From: Nemertoderma westbladi
Taxonomy: Eukaryota > Xenacoelomorpha > Nemertodermatida > Nemertodermatidae
Reading direction: 5' to 3'
Length of the DNA stretch: 32,365 bases
Assembly: GCA_032718475.1 (NCBI GenBank)
Contig: JAUCBJ010002950.1
Coordinates: 1 to 32,365 of the forward strand
Positions within the stretch are counted from its first letter, which is position 1, and the number at the start of each line of letters is the position of its first letter. Below, piece by piece: positions 1 to 8,328 of this stretch. A model generated the notes under the pieces. That model was not told where the DNA came from and made no database searches. It saw only the letters and a list, made by a program, of their open reading frames with translations. Position numbers and translations under genes: made by a program.

Positions 1-670
1 CATATACTGTACATACTAACAAATATACAAATATAATTAATTCACAAATACATTTGCGCGTGCCACATACTGTAGTAGGCGAAGCATTTGTACAGTAAAC
101 TGGCAGTGTTGTGGGGGGGGGGTCATTTAAAGGGAAATACAGTAGGCTACTTGCCATTAGTTTTTGTCGCGTAAGCCTACAGGCTTATTATTATTAAAAC
201 ATACAAAAATATAGCAAATAATTAAAATAACATATAGAATCTAACAATTAATAACTGAATCAGATTCTCCATCATCGTTTACCCGAGATAGTGAGATTAT
301 ATAACTAACTGTAGGCCTACAGTAGCAATTACAGAATTGCTAGTATATTCTGTTACACTGAACGAGCAGTACTCTAAAAAAAAAGTCGCCCAATAAGTTT
401 TATGGTAGGATGGTAGGAGTCGGGTACACGGCCTGTAGGTTGGCAGACTGAATTATTCGTTATGTCGTTATATTCCATTTCAAAATTACATTTGATTAAG
501 GAAAATAATAGACAACTGTAACCTAAATTACCAATAATTGATAGTGGCTAACCTACACAGTAGGTTGTCAGTAATAATACTGTAGCTAATTTAGAAGCAC
601 CATTGAAGACTCTATGTCATTTGTTACTCTCATTAATTGTTTTTTATATTTTTGTGTGTCTTAATAATAG
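1..670. other. AT-rich intergenic DNA, no gene seen
   Basis: No coding frame, RNA gene or element end is recognisable here. The stretch is AT-rich with scattered AGGCCTA-type palindromes and an uninterrupted G tract near 111-121. It is probably decayed repeat DNA. Confidence 0.5.
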
Positions 671-928
671 AGACAGGGGGGGGAAACTGGACGCAAAACC
701 CGCCTTGGCGAATTAATATCCCGCCTCATGTTAAATTCGCAATATAGGGAAAGGAACAGGTTATAGTGGCACGTTATTTTAACCAAAACAATAAACTAAA
801 CACAATAGAACAGGTTACAATTTTATTTTTGAGTGTAATCAGCTGTTATTTGCGTCGAATTTCCCCTGGAGAGGGATGAATTTTTTGCGTCCAGTTCCCC
901 CCCCCCCCCCCCCCCCCCCCCCTATCTG
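671..928. mobile_element. MITE-like inverted-repeat element with G-tract ends
   Basis: AACTGGACGCAAAA at 685-698 is the exact reverse complement of TTTTGCGTCCAGTT at 883-896. Outside both arms lies a G run (left, 8 G) or C run (right, over 20 C), then AGACAGG-like and CCTATCTG ends. TAATAAT occurs on both sides (662-668 and 929-935) and could be a target duplication, though it is low-complexity. The roughly 190 bp between the arms has no coding capacity. This fits a nonautonomous DNA transposon. I do not recognise the superfamily, and the exact ends are uncertain by a few bases. Confidence 0.6.
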
Positions 929-1081
929 TAATAATAATATGCATCAAGTACTTTTCCCCAAACGACACCTCTTCTGGTAATTAGGCCTGACCTACACACC
1001 TTTTTAGTAATATCTACCCCTACCCCCCCCCCCCCCCTCCCCCGAGTATTGGAACTGGAACTACTGTATAAAAGTTAATTC

Positions 1082-1997
1082 TCACCACCCCGCATCGTGT
1101 TCTTTTAGGTATTGTGTGTTGAGTGTCGGTCTGTCTCTTTTAATATAGAATTTCTCCGCTAATTTACGTTCGGTCCAGTCTTTACATATGCGTTTAATTT
1201 CTACTGTAAATGGGTTGGTGTAATTAGTATTCCCCGGGTGTTTATCTACGTAGTGCTCCCCTATAGCTTCCTTTCTATTCCCTAGCCTCACGGAGTTCTT
1301 ATGTCTGTTAATCCTTTCGCAGAGGGGCCCTACCGTTTCTCCAATATAATTCTCTACGTGTTGGGTGCAAGCCGTGCACCTAATCTCATAGACAGCGTTC
1401 CTCACTGTACACCTTGTTACACCGTTGTCACACGTGTAACAGATAGTTCCGGCAGTAGACGGACACCTCTCGGGTTGAAGGCTGGATCTGATTAGAAGCT
1501 GGCGGAGCTTAGTGCCGCCAGGTGTACAAACCAACCTTGCCGAGCTTCCTATTGGGGAGTTCTTAATGGCGCGTTCCACACCCCGTTTCAATCCTTCGTT
1601 ATAAAATGGTAAAACTAATGGAACTTTATTATCCAGGGTTCTAGAAGTGGTATTCCGGTTATTATGTACTCTACCCATTTCTTCATTACGTATAAGTGCA
1701 TTAATTATATGTGGGGGGTAGTCGTTATTACTGAGCATATTATATATTTTATCCAAACTGCGCCCTCTGCCTTCTACTGTAGAGCTATTTCGTATAGCTC
1801 GTTTAACTGCGGAACGTGCGGTGGCTGTAATAATGGTACGTGGGTGGCTACTATTATAGTTAAGTATAATCCCAGCATTAGTGGGTTTAATGTATAATTC
1901 AAAATCAATAGAACCCTGGCTATTAACACTTGTAAGGACATCCAGAAACGGAAGGCTAGAGTAGGACTTTTCTAGTTTTCTAGTACCGGTATATATT
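1082..1997 (-). pseudogene. Penelope-like element, 3' part: end of RT domain plus GIY-YIG endonuclease
   Basis: The open frame runs on the minus strand from a stop near 2000 to the stop at 1082. The upstream part contains LPFLDV followed about 20 residues later by a KPT...N...SHP block, typical of the RT C-terminal region of Penelope-like elements (PLEs). Downstream come paired cysteines (CYTC, then C), VYEIRCTAC, NYIGET and an R...H pair. This arrangement is the linker Cys motif plus GIY-YIG nuclease of endonuclease-positive PLEs, where the nuclease nicks target DNA for priming. The RT palm with its catalytic aspartates is missing upstream, so the copy is 5'-truncated and cannot be autonomous. 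The remaining frame is intact to its natural-looking end. The family call is confident; assignment to a PLE subgroup is not attempted. Confidence 0.85.
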
Positions 1998-2080
1998 TAA
2001 TGGTGGGGTGGCAACTATTCAAATATTCTAAAAATAGCACCAGTTCGTCCTCCCCATGCGGCCATATCGCCCATCCATCT

Positions 2081-2194
2081 TTTCTTAATAATAATGTTAT
2101 ATTTCAGCCAACAGGCATCTATCAAGCAGTAATCGTTTCTTAATAATAATGCTATATTATATTTCAGCCAACAGGCCTTTATCAAGCAGTAATC
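2081..2194 (-). repeat. Tandem pair of hammerhead-ribozyme-like units
   Basis: Two direct copies (2081-2135 and 2136-2194) share TTTCTTAATAATAATG and TTTCAGCCAACAGG, and end in ATCAAGCAGTAATC. On the minus strand each reads TTGATA, then a short GCC-TGTT-GGC hairpin, then GAAA, the order of a hammerhead core (CUGANGA, stem II, GAAA). The better unit (2136-2194) has a 4-bp stem GGCC/GGCT. The core deviates at C3 and G8, seen here as T and A. PLEs are known to carry hammerhead motifs, often in tandem, in their terminal repeats, and this pair lies beside a PLE fragment on the same strand. Activity is not implied. Confidence 0.5.
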
Positions 2195-2246
2195 AATCAA
2201 TCAATCAGTAGTGTAATAGTTTCTAGTATCCTTACCGGTTAGACGC

Positions 2247-2251
2247 ATAGT
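2247..2251. repeat. Target-site duplication ATAGT, left copy
   Basis: ATAGT sits directly outside the TG of the left LTR and is repeated exactly at 18193-18197 directly outside the CA of the right LTR. Five-base duplications are usual for BEL/Pao integrases. Confidence 0.9.
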
Positions 2252-3504
2252 TGTTCGCGCTTTCAGACCTTTAGCAGTTTAACCTGTCAATTTTAGGTGT
2301 CCTCTTGTTTATAAATCGACTTTAGCCTATAACAATTATTTAATGCACATGAAGTAACATTAGCCGAAGCCAGTCTATGCGCGATCATTAACCCACAGTT
2401 AAGGGAGACTGGACTCGGATGCTTTGACCTTATTGCGTTGCAGACCTACTGTATTATTCGATTGATTGTTACTATATAATCTCTGACAATATTATTCACT
2501 TTCGGGGAAATATTAACAGTTCCTTTAGGACGTGGCGCTTTAAGTATAAAACAGAGTTATGACTTATACTAAACACAACGAGATGGCTACTGATTTTCGT
2601 AAATAGCGCATTCTTTAGGAGATGCTTTATTATCTGTCACACTGCTGCATACGATTTCACACTGCTGCACACTGATCTGCCGACCGTCACTGAATTTGAT
2701 CATATATAAGGAGGATAGCAACTGACACATGTAGGGATTATGAAATAGCATTTAATGCACACTAAAACCACTGTAATGTAAGTCGCAATTGCTACCGGTA
2801 ACCGGTCCCTCTAACCTTTAGTAATCAAGAAGATTGGGGGTTTTATGATTATTTATCGATATTCTCCAAATATAACAACATATCCATCAACATATAACCA
2901 TTAATAACAGACAGTAAACAGAAGTACAATAATGCGGTGATATTCAGCCAGTATCGGTAATACCGGTACCGCAGGTGCCAAGTGACCAGTTGTTATGGTT
3001 AGTTGCACAGTTGCATAGTGCAGCAGGGCCAGGTGTTATTCAGTCAGTCCAGTTGACAGGTGATGCAGTTGATGGCCAGATAATAGATTTACGTTCTTGT
3101 AATCAAAGCCGTCTAATGTTGGCCAAAGTCTGAAACTTCTAACACAGAAGTACAGAATAATTTCCAAGCAGTTGTTCTCGCTCAGAAAGGTAAACAAAGA
3201 CCGTAATGCATTGCGCGATTTCCTGTAGGTTTCTGTGCAATATAAAATTAAAATCGCTCTGATTGGCCGAGCGAGCCTGAACAAAGAAAGTTCCACATCG
3301 ACAGCAAATCAGCTGACAGATTTCGTCATCTGAACTACACTCTATTTAGAGTATTTGGCGTATTGCGGCATAAAATGGCTTGTTATGTCCGCTAAAACAC
3401 CTACAGGGTACATTGCGGAGAAAATGGCTTGTTATGTCCGCTAAAACAACTAAACAGTTAATTGCGGAGAAAAATGACTGGTTATATCCGCAAAAGCTTT
3501 TACA
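2252..3504 (-). repeat. 3' LTR of the BEL/Pao element
   Basis: This 1,253-bp repeat matches 16948-18192 with about 13 substitutions by eye and one 8-bp length difference near 3010-3018, i.e. roughly 99% identity. In element orientation the repeat runs TGTAAAAGC...GCGCGAACA. Its U3 end (high coordinates) contains about 2.6 copies of a 49-50 bp unit beginning ATTGCGG at 3362, 3412 and 3461, each with a TTATGTCCGC- or TTATATCCGC-type core. These are candidate enhancer repeats. An 86-codon frame inside the LTR (3036-3296) is duplicated in the other LTR and is not treated as a gene. Confidence 0.95.
3362..3495 (-). promoter_or_regulatory. U3 tandem repeat, candidate enhancer, 49-50 bp x 2.6
   Basis: ATTGCGG plus an AAAATGGCTTGTTATGTCCGC-like core recurs at 50- and 49-bp spacing. 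The same array is present in the other LTR at 18050-18183. Tandem repeats in U3 are a common form of LTR enhancer. Regulatory function is inferred from position only. Confidence 0.45.
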
Positions 3505-3512
3505 CCGCTCCC
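3505..3512 (-). promoter_or_regulatory. Polypurine tract candidate
   Basis: The minus strand reads GGGAGCGG immediately before the TGTAAAAGC start of the 3' LTR. This is where the plus-strand primer of an LTR element lies. It is short and interrupted by one C. Confidence 0.5.
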
Positions 3513-3582
3513 AGAAAATGGGATTTAATTCTATAAAATATAAAAAATCACAGTTTCTAAAATATAAAAATACTCTAAACAG

Positions 3583-3999
3583 TTAGTCTTTCTTACGCGA
3601 ACGGCGTTTACGCGGTTTTTTGAGGCTAGCAAGAGTCCTTTTCTCTTTGGGGCGAGCCACTTTTCTAGGAGGGCTATAACTCCTAGGTGAAGGGTGCAAT
3701 ACAATTGCCTCAGAAGGTTTAGGGTTACGGTCAGTGTGTCCGCCGGTCGAGGTACCCGGTTGATCGGTATCAACCTCAGTGGAACGAGGTCGAACAACCT
3801 TGAGAGCGCGTTTTAAGACAGCAGCTCTTACTGGTCCCTGACGGGTCGTTTGCACGAGAGCAGTAGGTGGACCGTGTGTAGTGAGAAATTTCCTCAGTTT
3901 GATGGTTCTTTCCGACTCGCGTTCTCGGGCTCTGTTGAAATCGATATGCTTCTCCTCGAGCTGATTTTCCTCCGCTTGTCGTTGGAAGCATTCATCCAA
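3583..3999 (-). CDS. BEL element 3' accessory ORF, basic-tailed fragment
   Basis: This frame of about 138 codons follows integrase and precedes the 3' LTR. I do not recognise it. The first 50 residues are charged and helix-like, rich in E, R, K and Q. The middle is rich in P, S and T. The last 30 residues are strongly basic and end in RKRRSRKKD, like a nuclear-localisation or nucleic-acid-binding tail. No signal peptide or membrane segment is visible, which argues against an envelope protein. The frame differs from that of the ORF just upstream (4041-4469) and the apparent start is not ATG. It is therefore probably the C-terminal part of a longer product, joined by splicing, frameshifting or a mutated frame. 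Confidence 0.45.
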   Translation of the reverse strand: MDECFQRQAEENQLEEKHIDFNRARERESERTIKLRKFLTTHGPPTALVQTTRQGPVRAAVLKRALKVVRPRSTEVDTDQPGTSTGGHTDRNPKPSEAIVLHPSPRSYSPPRKVARPKEKRTLASLKKPRKRRSRKKD

Positions 4000-4040
4000 A
4001 ACTCTTGCAGAGAGTAGGGTCGTCCAAGTTCGATATCTTC

Positions 4041-4469
4041 TTAGAGGTTCTGGATTTCCCGATCAAACTGAGATAAAGCTAATTCGTTTACCGCTTGGAC
4101 TTGCTGCTGCAATTTACGTTTCTCTAAACAATCGTAGGTTCCTTTTCCGATCTTTTGTCGAATAGTGTCTAACGCGTTTCGTTCAACTCTCTCCTCCACC
4201 TCGGTGACAGGTTGTATCGGGGTTAAACCGGGACGATTATACGGGTTGAACGGCGATATTAAATGTCCGCATCCCAATCCGGCTAGGTAGGATGGGCGAA
4301 TATCTAGGGAGCCCACAACCGGAGTGCCACCGACTAATTGTTCGGGTAACACCAGATCTTTGAACAGTGAGTACAGTTCAGGAGGATCAGTTATACTATT
4401 AGGATCAAGAGTCTGAGGTCTCACTAGGGAATGAGGAGGTCTGACCGAGTATTCCGGAACTCTGATCAC
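4041..4469 (-). CDS. BEL element 3' accessory ORF, middle fragment
   Basis: About 142 codons are open, lacking an ATG at the 5' edge. The protein is proline-rich at its start (VRPPHSLVRPQTLDP), has a hydrophobic Gly/Leu/Pro middle, and ends in a Gln/Glu-rich, probably helical part (KLQQQVQAVNEL). No known domain is recognised and no transmembrane helix is clear. The frame begins where the 4466-4729 frame stops (overlap of 4 bases, one-base shift), and coding-like residues appear to continue past its stop at 4041. This suggests a piece of one longer ancestral ORF rather than a separate gene. Structural, capsid-accessory or regulatory roles are equally possible. Confidence 0.45.
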   Translation of the reverse strand: MIRVPEYSVRPPHSLVRPQTLDPNSITDPPELYSLFKDLVLPEQLVGGTPVVGSLDIRPSYLAGLGCGHLISPFNPYNRPGLTPIQPVTEVEERVERNALDTIRQKIGKGTYDCLEKRKLQQQVQAVNELALSQFDREIQNL

Positions 4470-4729
4470 TGATTATTTAAGGATCGTTTGAGTCGAGCGA
4501 GCGTAGGTGATACGTCGAACAAGTTTTGCTCGAAACTCCCATAAGTATAGCGAGTAAAAACTGTGTTTAGCGCAACGTCTCCGAGGATGCTTATGTCTTT
4601 CCGTATGTTGGTTGGGTCCAGGGCACTCATCGTAACAATACCAAAGACGCACGTCCCGTAGGGGAAACGCTGGTGATCTTTCTCCAGTTTTACAATGTCT
4701 CTCTCAAGAATTCCAAAGATACGTTGAAG
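4466..4729 (-). CDS. BEL element 3' accessory ORF, short linking fragment
   Basis: About 87 codons open between a TGA at 4730-4732 and a TGA at 4466-4468. The product is of mixed composition, with FPYGTCVFGIVTMSALDP and a Leu/Phe-rich tail ending near RLKRSLNNQ. It is in a different frame from both neighbours, overlaps the read-on of the 4771-5136 frame, and hands over to the 4041-4469 frame at its stop. It lacks a clear ATG near its start, so independent translation is unlikely. I list it because its composition resembles real protein and it fills the gap between the two longer frames. Confidence 0.35.
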   Translation of the reverse strand, partial: LQRIFGILERDIVKLEKDHQRFPYGTCVFGIVTMSALDPTNIRKDISILGDVALNTVFTRYTYGSFEQNLFDVSPTLARLKRSLNNQ

Positions 4730-4770
4730 TCACTGCGTTTATCCGGTTCTTTAACGTCTTCTCTTTCGAG

Positions 4771-5136
4771 TTAGTTTCGAATAGAATTTTCGTGTTCGAT
4801 TCTCAGTTTATTGTTCCGACTCCGCTGGGTATGATATTTAAATATGATCAATTCCCTTTCGGTGTCTACATCGTCCATATCGTGTAAATCGATAGGATGG
4901 CCAGTAGTAAAGAAGTCTATATACGTACCATTACGATGCGTATAGCGAGCGGTGAATTTTCTATAGTCCAATTCACGCATGAGCTGTTCCTTTGACATTG
5001 GCAGCTCGATATAACGGCCATCGTCCTCCGTAGTGGGTTGACTAGCGTCGCCGCGTATTAAACTATCAACAAACGCTTGCAATGGTAGGGTATATCGCTC
5101 CCTGATACCAAGATCATCTTCTATCAACTCAGTCAT
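4771..5136 (-). CDS. BEL element 3' accessory ORF, N-terminal fragment with ATG
   Basis: A 121-codon frame starts with ATG at 5136. The product is acidic and polar (MTELIEDDLGIRERYTLPL..., DLHDMDDVDTERE), with no signal peptide, membrane helix or known domain. After its TAA (4771-4773) coding-like sequence continues in frame for about 25 codons, so the stop may be a mutation. This is the most upstream of the four frames after pol and the only one with a good ATG, so it is the likely N-terminus of the accessory product. A CAG that could act as a splice acceptor lies two bases before the ATG. It could be expressed from a spliced subgenomic RNA, as env-position genes are. Function is unknown. 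Confidence 0.5.
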   Translation of the reverse strand: MTELIEDDLGIRERYTLPLQAFVDSLIRGDASQPTTEDDGRYIELPMSKEQLMRELDYRKFTARYTHRNGTYIDFFTTGHPIDLHDMDDVDTERELIIFKYHTQRSRNNKLRIEHENSIRN

Positions 5137-6895
5137 AGCTGCTATATGAGTTTATCGATATTATAATTAATTATAATTTAGACTAGCGGTCGTTGCTGCC
5201 TCCCCCTCAATGCCCCCGGACAGCGCAAGCTCCTCAGCGCTGATGTACTTTCATCGCTGTGTCTATCGCCAACGTAGTAGCTGCACAACGACAACAACAA
5301 CCAGCGCGAGTCACTCCACTGTCCGTCCCAAGGGCTTAGATTTACTTCAGGTTCTTACTGCAGGGGTAGGGCTACTTTCACAACTGCGACTCGCTACTGT
5401 AAACACACTTTAGTAGTAACATTCACCTATAAACACACAAATTCCACACAACTGTCACAAATTGTACACATTCGGGCCATTTGTCCGTTAGTCAAGTGCC
5501 TTCCAGAATGCCACGTTATTATTATGTATCCCTGGATACTAGCAGTGCGCTATTTATTCCGTATGCTATTCAATGGGGCAAGCTTTATATTGTTCTTTTA
5601 ACTCACATCTAATTCTAGCGTGGTGGTTGCTATGGTGACATTATGGAAAGCTAGCGGTAGAATTAGGGTAATTCTCATGCATACAGATCTGGGATGCTAT
5701 TTAATAGTAATTCTTTAATTGTCAATATTCCCCCTTATACATGATTTTATGAATTTTATCGGCTATTGACTATATATTGGAGATTCTCTCACACTAATAT
5801 ATTTAATAGGGCGAATCTCCGCTCCCATGATCTATTAATTAATGGAATTTTGGGAATGTTATAAATTGTATAAAATGATAATTTATCAAATTCATGAGAG
5901 GATATGAATTTAAAAATTTATTCCCGTAAATTTTATTATTTAATATTAAAATAGGCACAATTTTATTCCAGAGCATGTCTGGGGACTGGGATCCTTGATT
6001 CTAGGAAATTTGTCCTTTTAAGAGTATCGGTGAGTACTACGATATCTTAATCGATTTTAAAGGATCTAAATTTTAACAGATTTTGATTTATAGATTTTCT
6101 TGGTTTACAAACTCCTTAGAGTTTATTTGTATGCATTTACTCTATTATAACATTTGTTTTAATAGATTTTATAAATATTAACTATGTAATATTTAAGATG
6201 GGCACCGATTTATTCCAGAACATGTCTGGGGACGTTAACCATTGATTCTAGAATTTTGTCTTTCAAGTATATCGGTGGGTGCCGCGATATCTTAATCGAC
6301 TAGAATTACAGATGGTCAAAGGGTTTAACAGATTTATTTTGCGTTGTACGCTACTGTTAAAGGGACATCACACTACTATATGTATTATTTAATATACGGT
6401 ATGAGAGCAATATTGCAAGAAGCAATGTCAGTGAGAAGAGGCAAGTCATTTCCAAGGTCTACCCAGAGCTTGGTTTAGCCGAGACACGAGGATCTGAACT
6501 TTGCATTCCTAATACTCTACTTACCAATAATACTTGAGTATAGTAGGAGCTTTATTGTACTTTAATAAGTACGGACATTTCATCTTACTGTAGTCACATA
6601 TTTATAATATGATACGGACAGTAAGGAAAGAGGAAAGAATTATTTCTCGCCGTTGCACTAAATATATATAATATAAGTAATTAAGTAATAAACGCGAATA
6701 TATATGGCACTAATTCTACTAAATAATCGCTAAAATAACATTCTACTAAATAAAAATTAAAGAAAACGATTATTATAAAATTACATAATAATACATACCT
6801 AAATATAAAAATAATAAAAAACGAATATAAAATAATATGGTCACACACCCACTCCAGACGCTGTTACGTTGGGGAGTCCCTAGATGTTTGTTGGA
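5137..6895 (-). other. Noncoding internal region of the BEL element between pol and the 3' ORFs
   Basis: AT-rich, about 1.75 kb, with no convincing frame on either strand. It contains a duplicated block of about 130 bp. Position suggests untranslated or regulatory RNA sequence between pol and the downstream ORFs. Confidence 0.55.
5953..6335 (-). repeat. Duplicated 130-bp block (5953-6083 and 6200-6335)
   Basis: Both blocks share GGCAC, TTATTCCAGA-CATGTCTGGGGA, TTGATTCTAG, TATCGGTG, CGATATCTTAATCGA and TTTAACAGATTT in the same order and spacing, at a period of about 247 bp. CCAGA(A/G)CATGTCTGG is nearly palindromic, and CGAT...ATCG forms a second short arm. Shared order with diverged linkers suggests conserved structure rather than a recent copy. 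Confidence 0.65.
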
Positions 6896-7468
6896 TTAGG
6901 GAGGTGGTCGTGGGAAGAGTATCTTGCCTTCCATTGTTTCCGGACAGTTCTCTGTCTCTTTCCAGTAAACATAAACGACCAACTGGGCGATTGAGCTGCT
7001 GTGTTTCGAACACAATTCCAATTCCACAATTCCATCATCTGAGATATGAGTCTCGATGATACGACCTGTCTGCCACCGCTTACGTGGAAGATCTGATTCC
7101 ACAATAAGGACCATGTCTCCGGCACTGACGTTTTCTTGCTGCGCAAACCACTTGGTTCGAAGTTGTAGCGTAGGCAGATAATGTTTTTCGAAATGATCAG
7201 CGAAACGACGGGATAATAACTGCATAAGTTGCCAAGTTTGTCGGCAGTATTCATCTCCGTCCGTGATTTCCGATCGTGGGAGCATGGCTACAGGTTTCTT
7301 CAGTAGGAAGTGCACGGGTGTTAGCGCTTCCAGGGAATCGGGACTCGATGAGACTGGCATAAGCGGTCTTTCGTTAAGATAGGCGGCGATTTCTTCCATT
7401 AACGTCCGCAAAAGTTCGTCGGTGAGATACGCGCGGCACGGCACTATAAAGTGAAATGCGGTCTTCAC
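6896..7468 (-). pseudogene. BEL/Pao integrase C-terminal region
   Basis: A 190-codon continuation of the integrase frame, separated from it only by an in-frame TAA at 7478-7480. It contains AFHFIVPCRAYLTDE, AAYLNERPL and LEALTPVHFLL, the standard end of the BEL catalytic core. After these come a helical segment (RRFADHFEKHYLPTL) and a C-terminal beta domain around VLIVESDLPRKRWQTGRI, which binds DNA in related integrases. It ends at a natural-looking stop (6896). The nonsense codon falls within a few residues after the catalytic glutamate region and would remove this whole part. It is presumably one gene with 7478-8323, broken by one substitution. Confidence in family and frame is high. Confidence 0.85.
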
Positions 7469-7477
7469 GCTTCTTAT

Positions 7478-8323
7478 TTATCTCTCCCAACTTCCTCCCC
7501 ACCAAGGGGCGTCGGCGGCGTTGAATGTCCAGCTAGACGCTGTTACTCTTAGCTGATCGTCCACCTGTCTTTGGTTCCAATATCTAACGTAAGCCTTGAT
7601 CTCATTATTGGCGCCAATGAAGTTCGTTCCCTTATCAGATCTCATCGTGTTGCTAGTTCCAAAGCGAGCGATCTGTCGGCGTAGACTCAGTATGAAGCTG
7701 TTGGTAGATAGATCGTTCACCATATCTAAATGGATCGCTCTACAAGTCATACAGACAAAGATGGCACACCATCGCTTGACTATAGTCCTGGCACGATATA
7801 CTTCAATAGGGCCAAATAAATCCACACCGGTATTAGTAAAGGGTGGTTCATAGAAGCTTACTCGTTCCCTAGGTAATTCTGCCTCTCGCTGTGTTAAAGG
7901 CCTACTGAATGCTTTCCTACAGGGTATACAGTTCCTAAGAACTTGGTTCAGAGCTCTACAGCTCGTAAGAACTCGTTCTCTACCAGCATGGTAAAGCTTA
8001 CTGTGAACATCTACAATCATCTTGATTTGTATTTCAAGATTTCTAATGAGTATGGGAAACTTAGTGTCAAAGGATAATGGAGCATTAGTTAGCCTCCCTC
8101 CAACGCGTATTAGCCCATCTATCATTGTGCTAGAGAAACGATCCCTTAAGCGCATCTGTGGATTTCTCAACAACAGGAAATACTTATCGGAATCTTCATA
8201 GCATTGCAGTAGTCTCAGTATCTGCTTATTGGTTTCTTCATGCTCCTGGTAACTGATCTTCTCCGTCAGAAACCTATCTGAGATTTTATATTTGGGAAGA
8301 TCTTTAATAGCATGGACCTGCAC
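7478..8323 (-). pseudogene. BEL/Pao integrase, zinc-binding and catalytic core
   Basis: This 281-codon frame inserts the reverse-transcribed copy into the genome. The N-terminal H2C2 finger is visible as HSKLYHAG followed about 25 residues later by CIPC. The catalytic triad is in GVDLFGP (D), RSDKGTNF (D) and WWGGSWER (E), all present. It follows the RT/RNase H frame with a one-frame shift near 8405; the open frame used by integrase can be traced upstream past 8323, so the apparent start here is not real. The stop at 7478-7480 separates the core from its C-terminal domain. Active-site residues look intact, but the breaks make this copy nonfunctional unless suppressed. Confidence 0.9.
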
Positions 8324-8328
8324 AGATG

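Noticed and set aside
3036-3296. 86-codon frame in both LTRs as a gene
   Set aside because: Present in both LTR copies (also 17724-17984), where short frames are expected by duplication; no known domain.
3583-5136. Envelope gene in the 3' region
   Set aside because: No signal peptide, fusion-like segment or membrane anchor in any frame.
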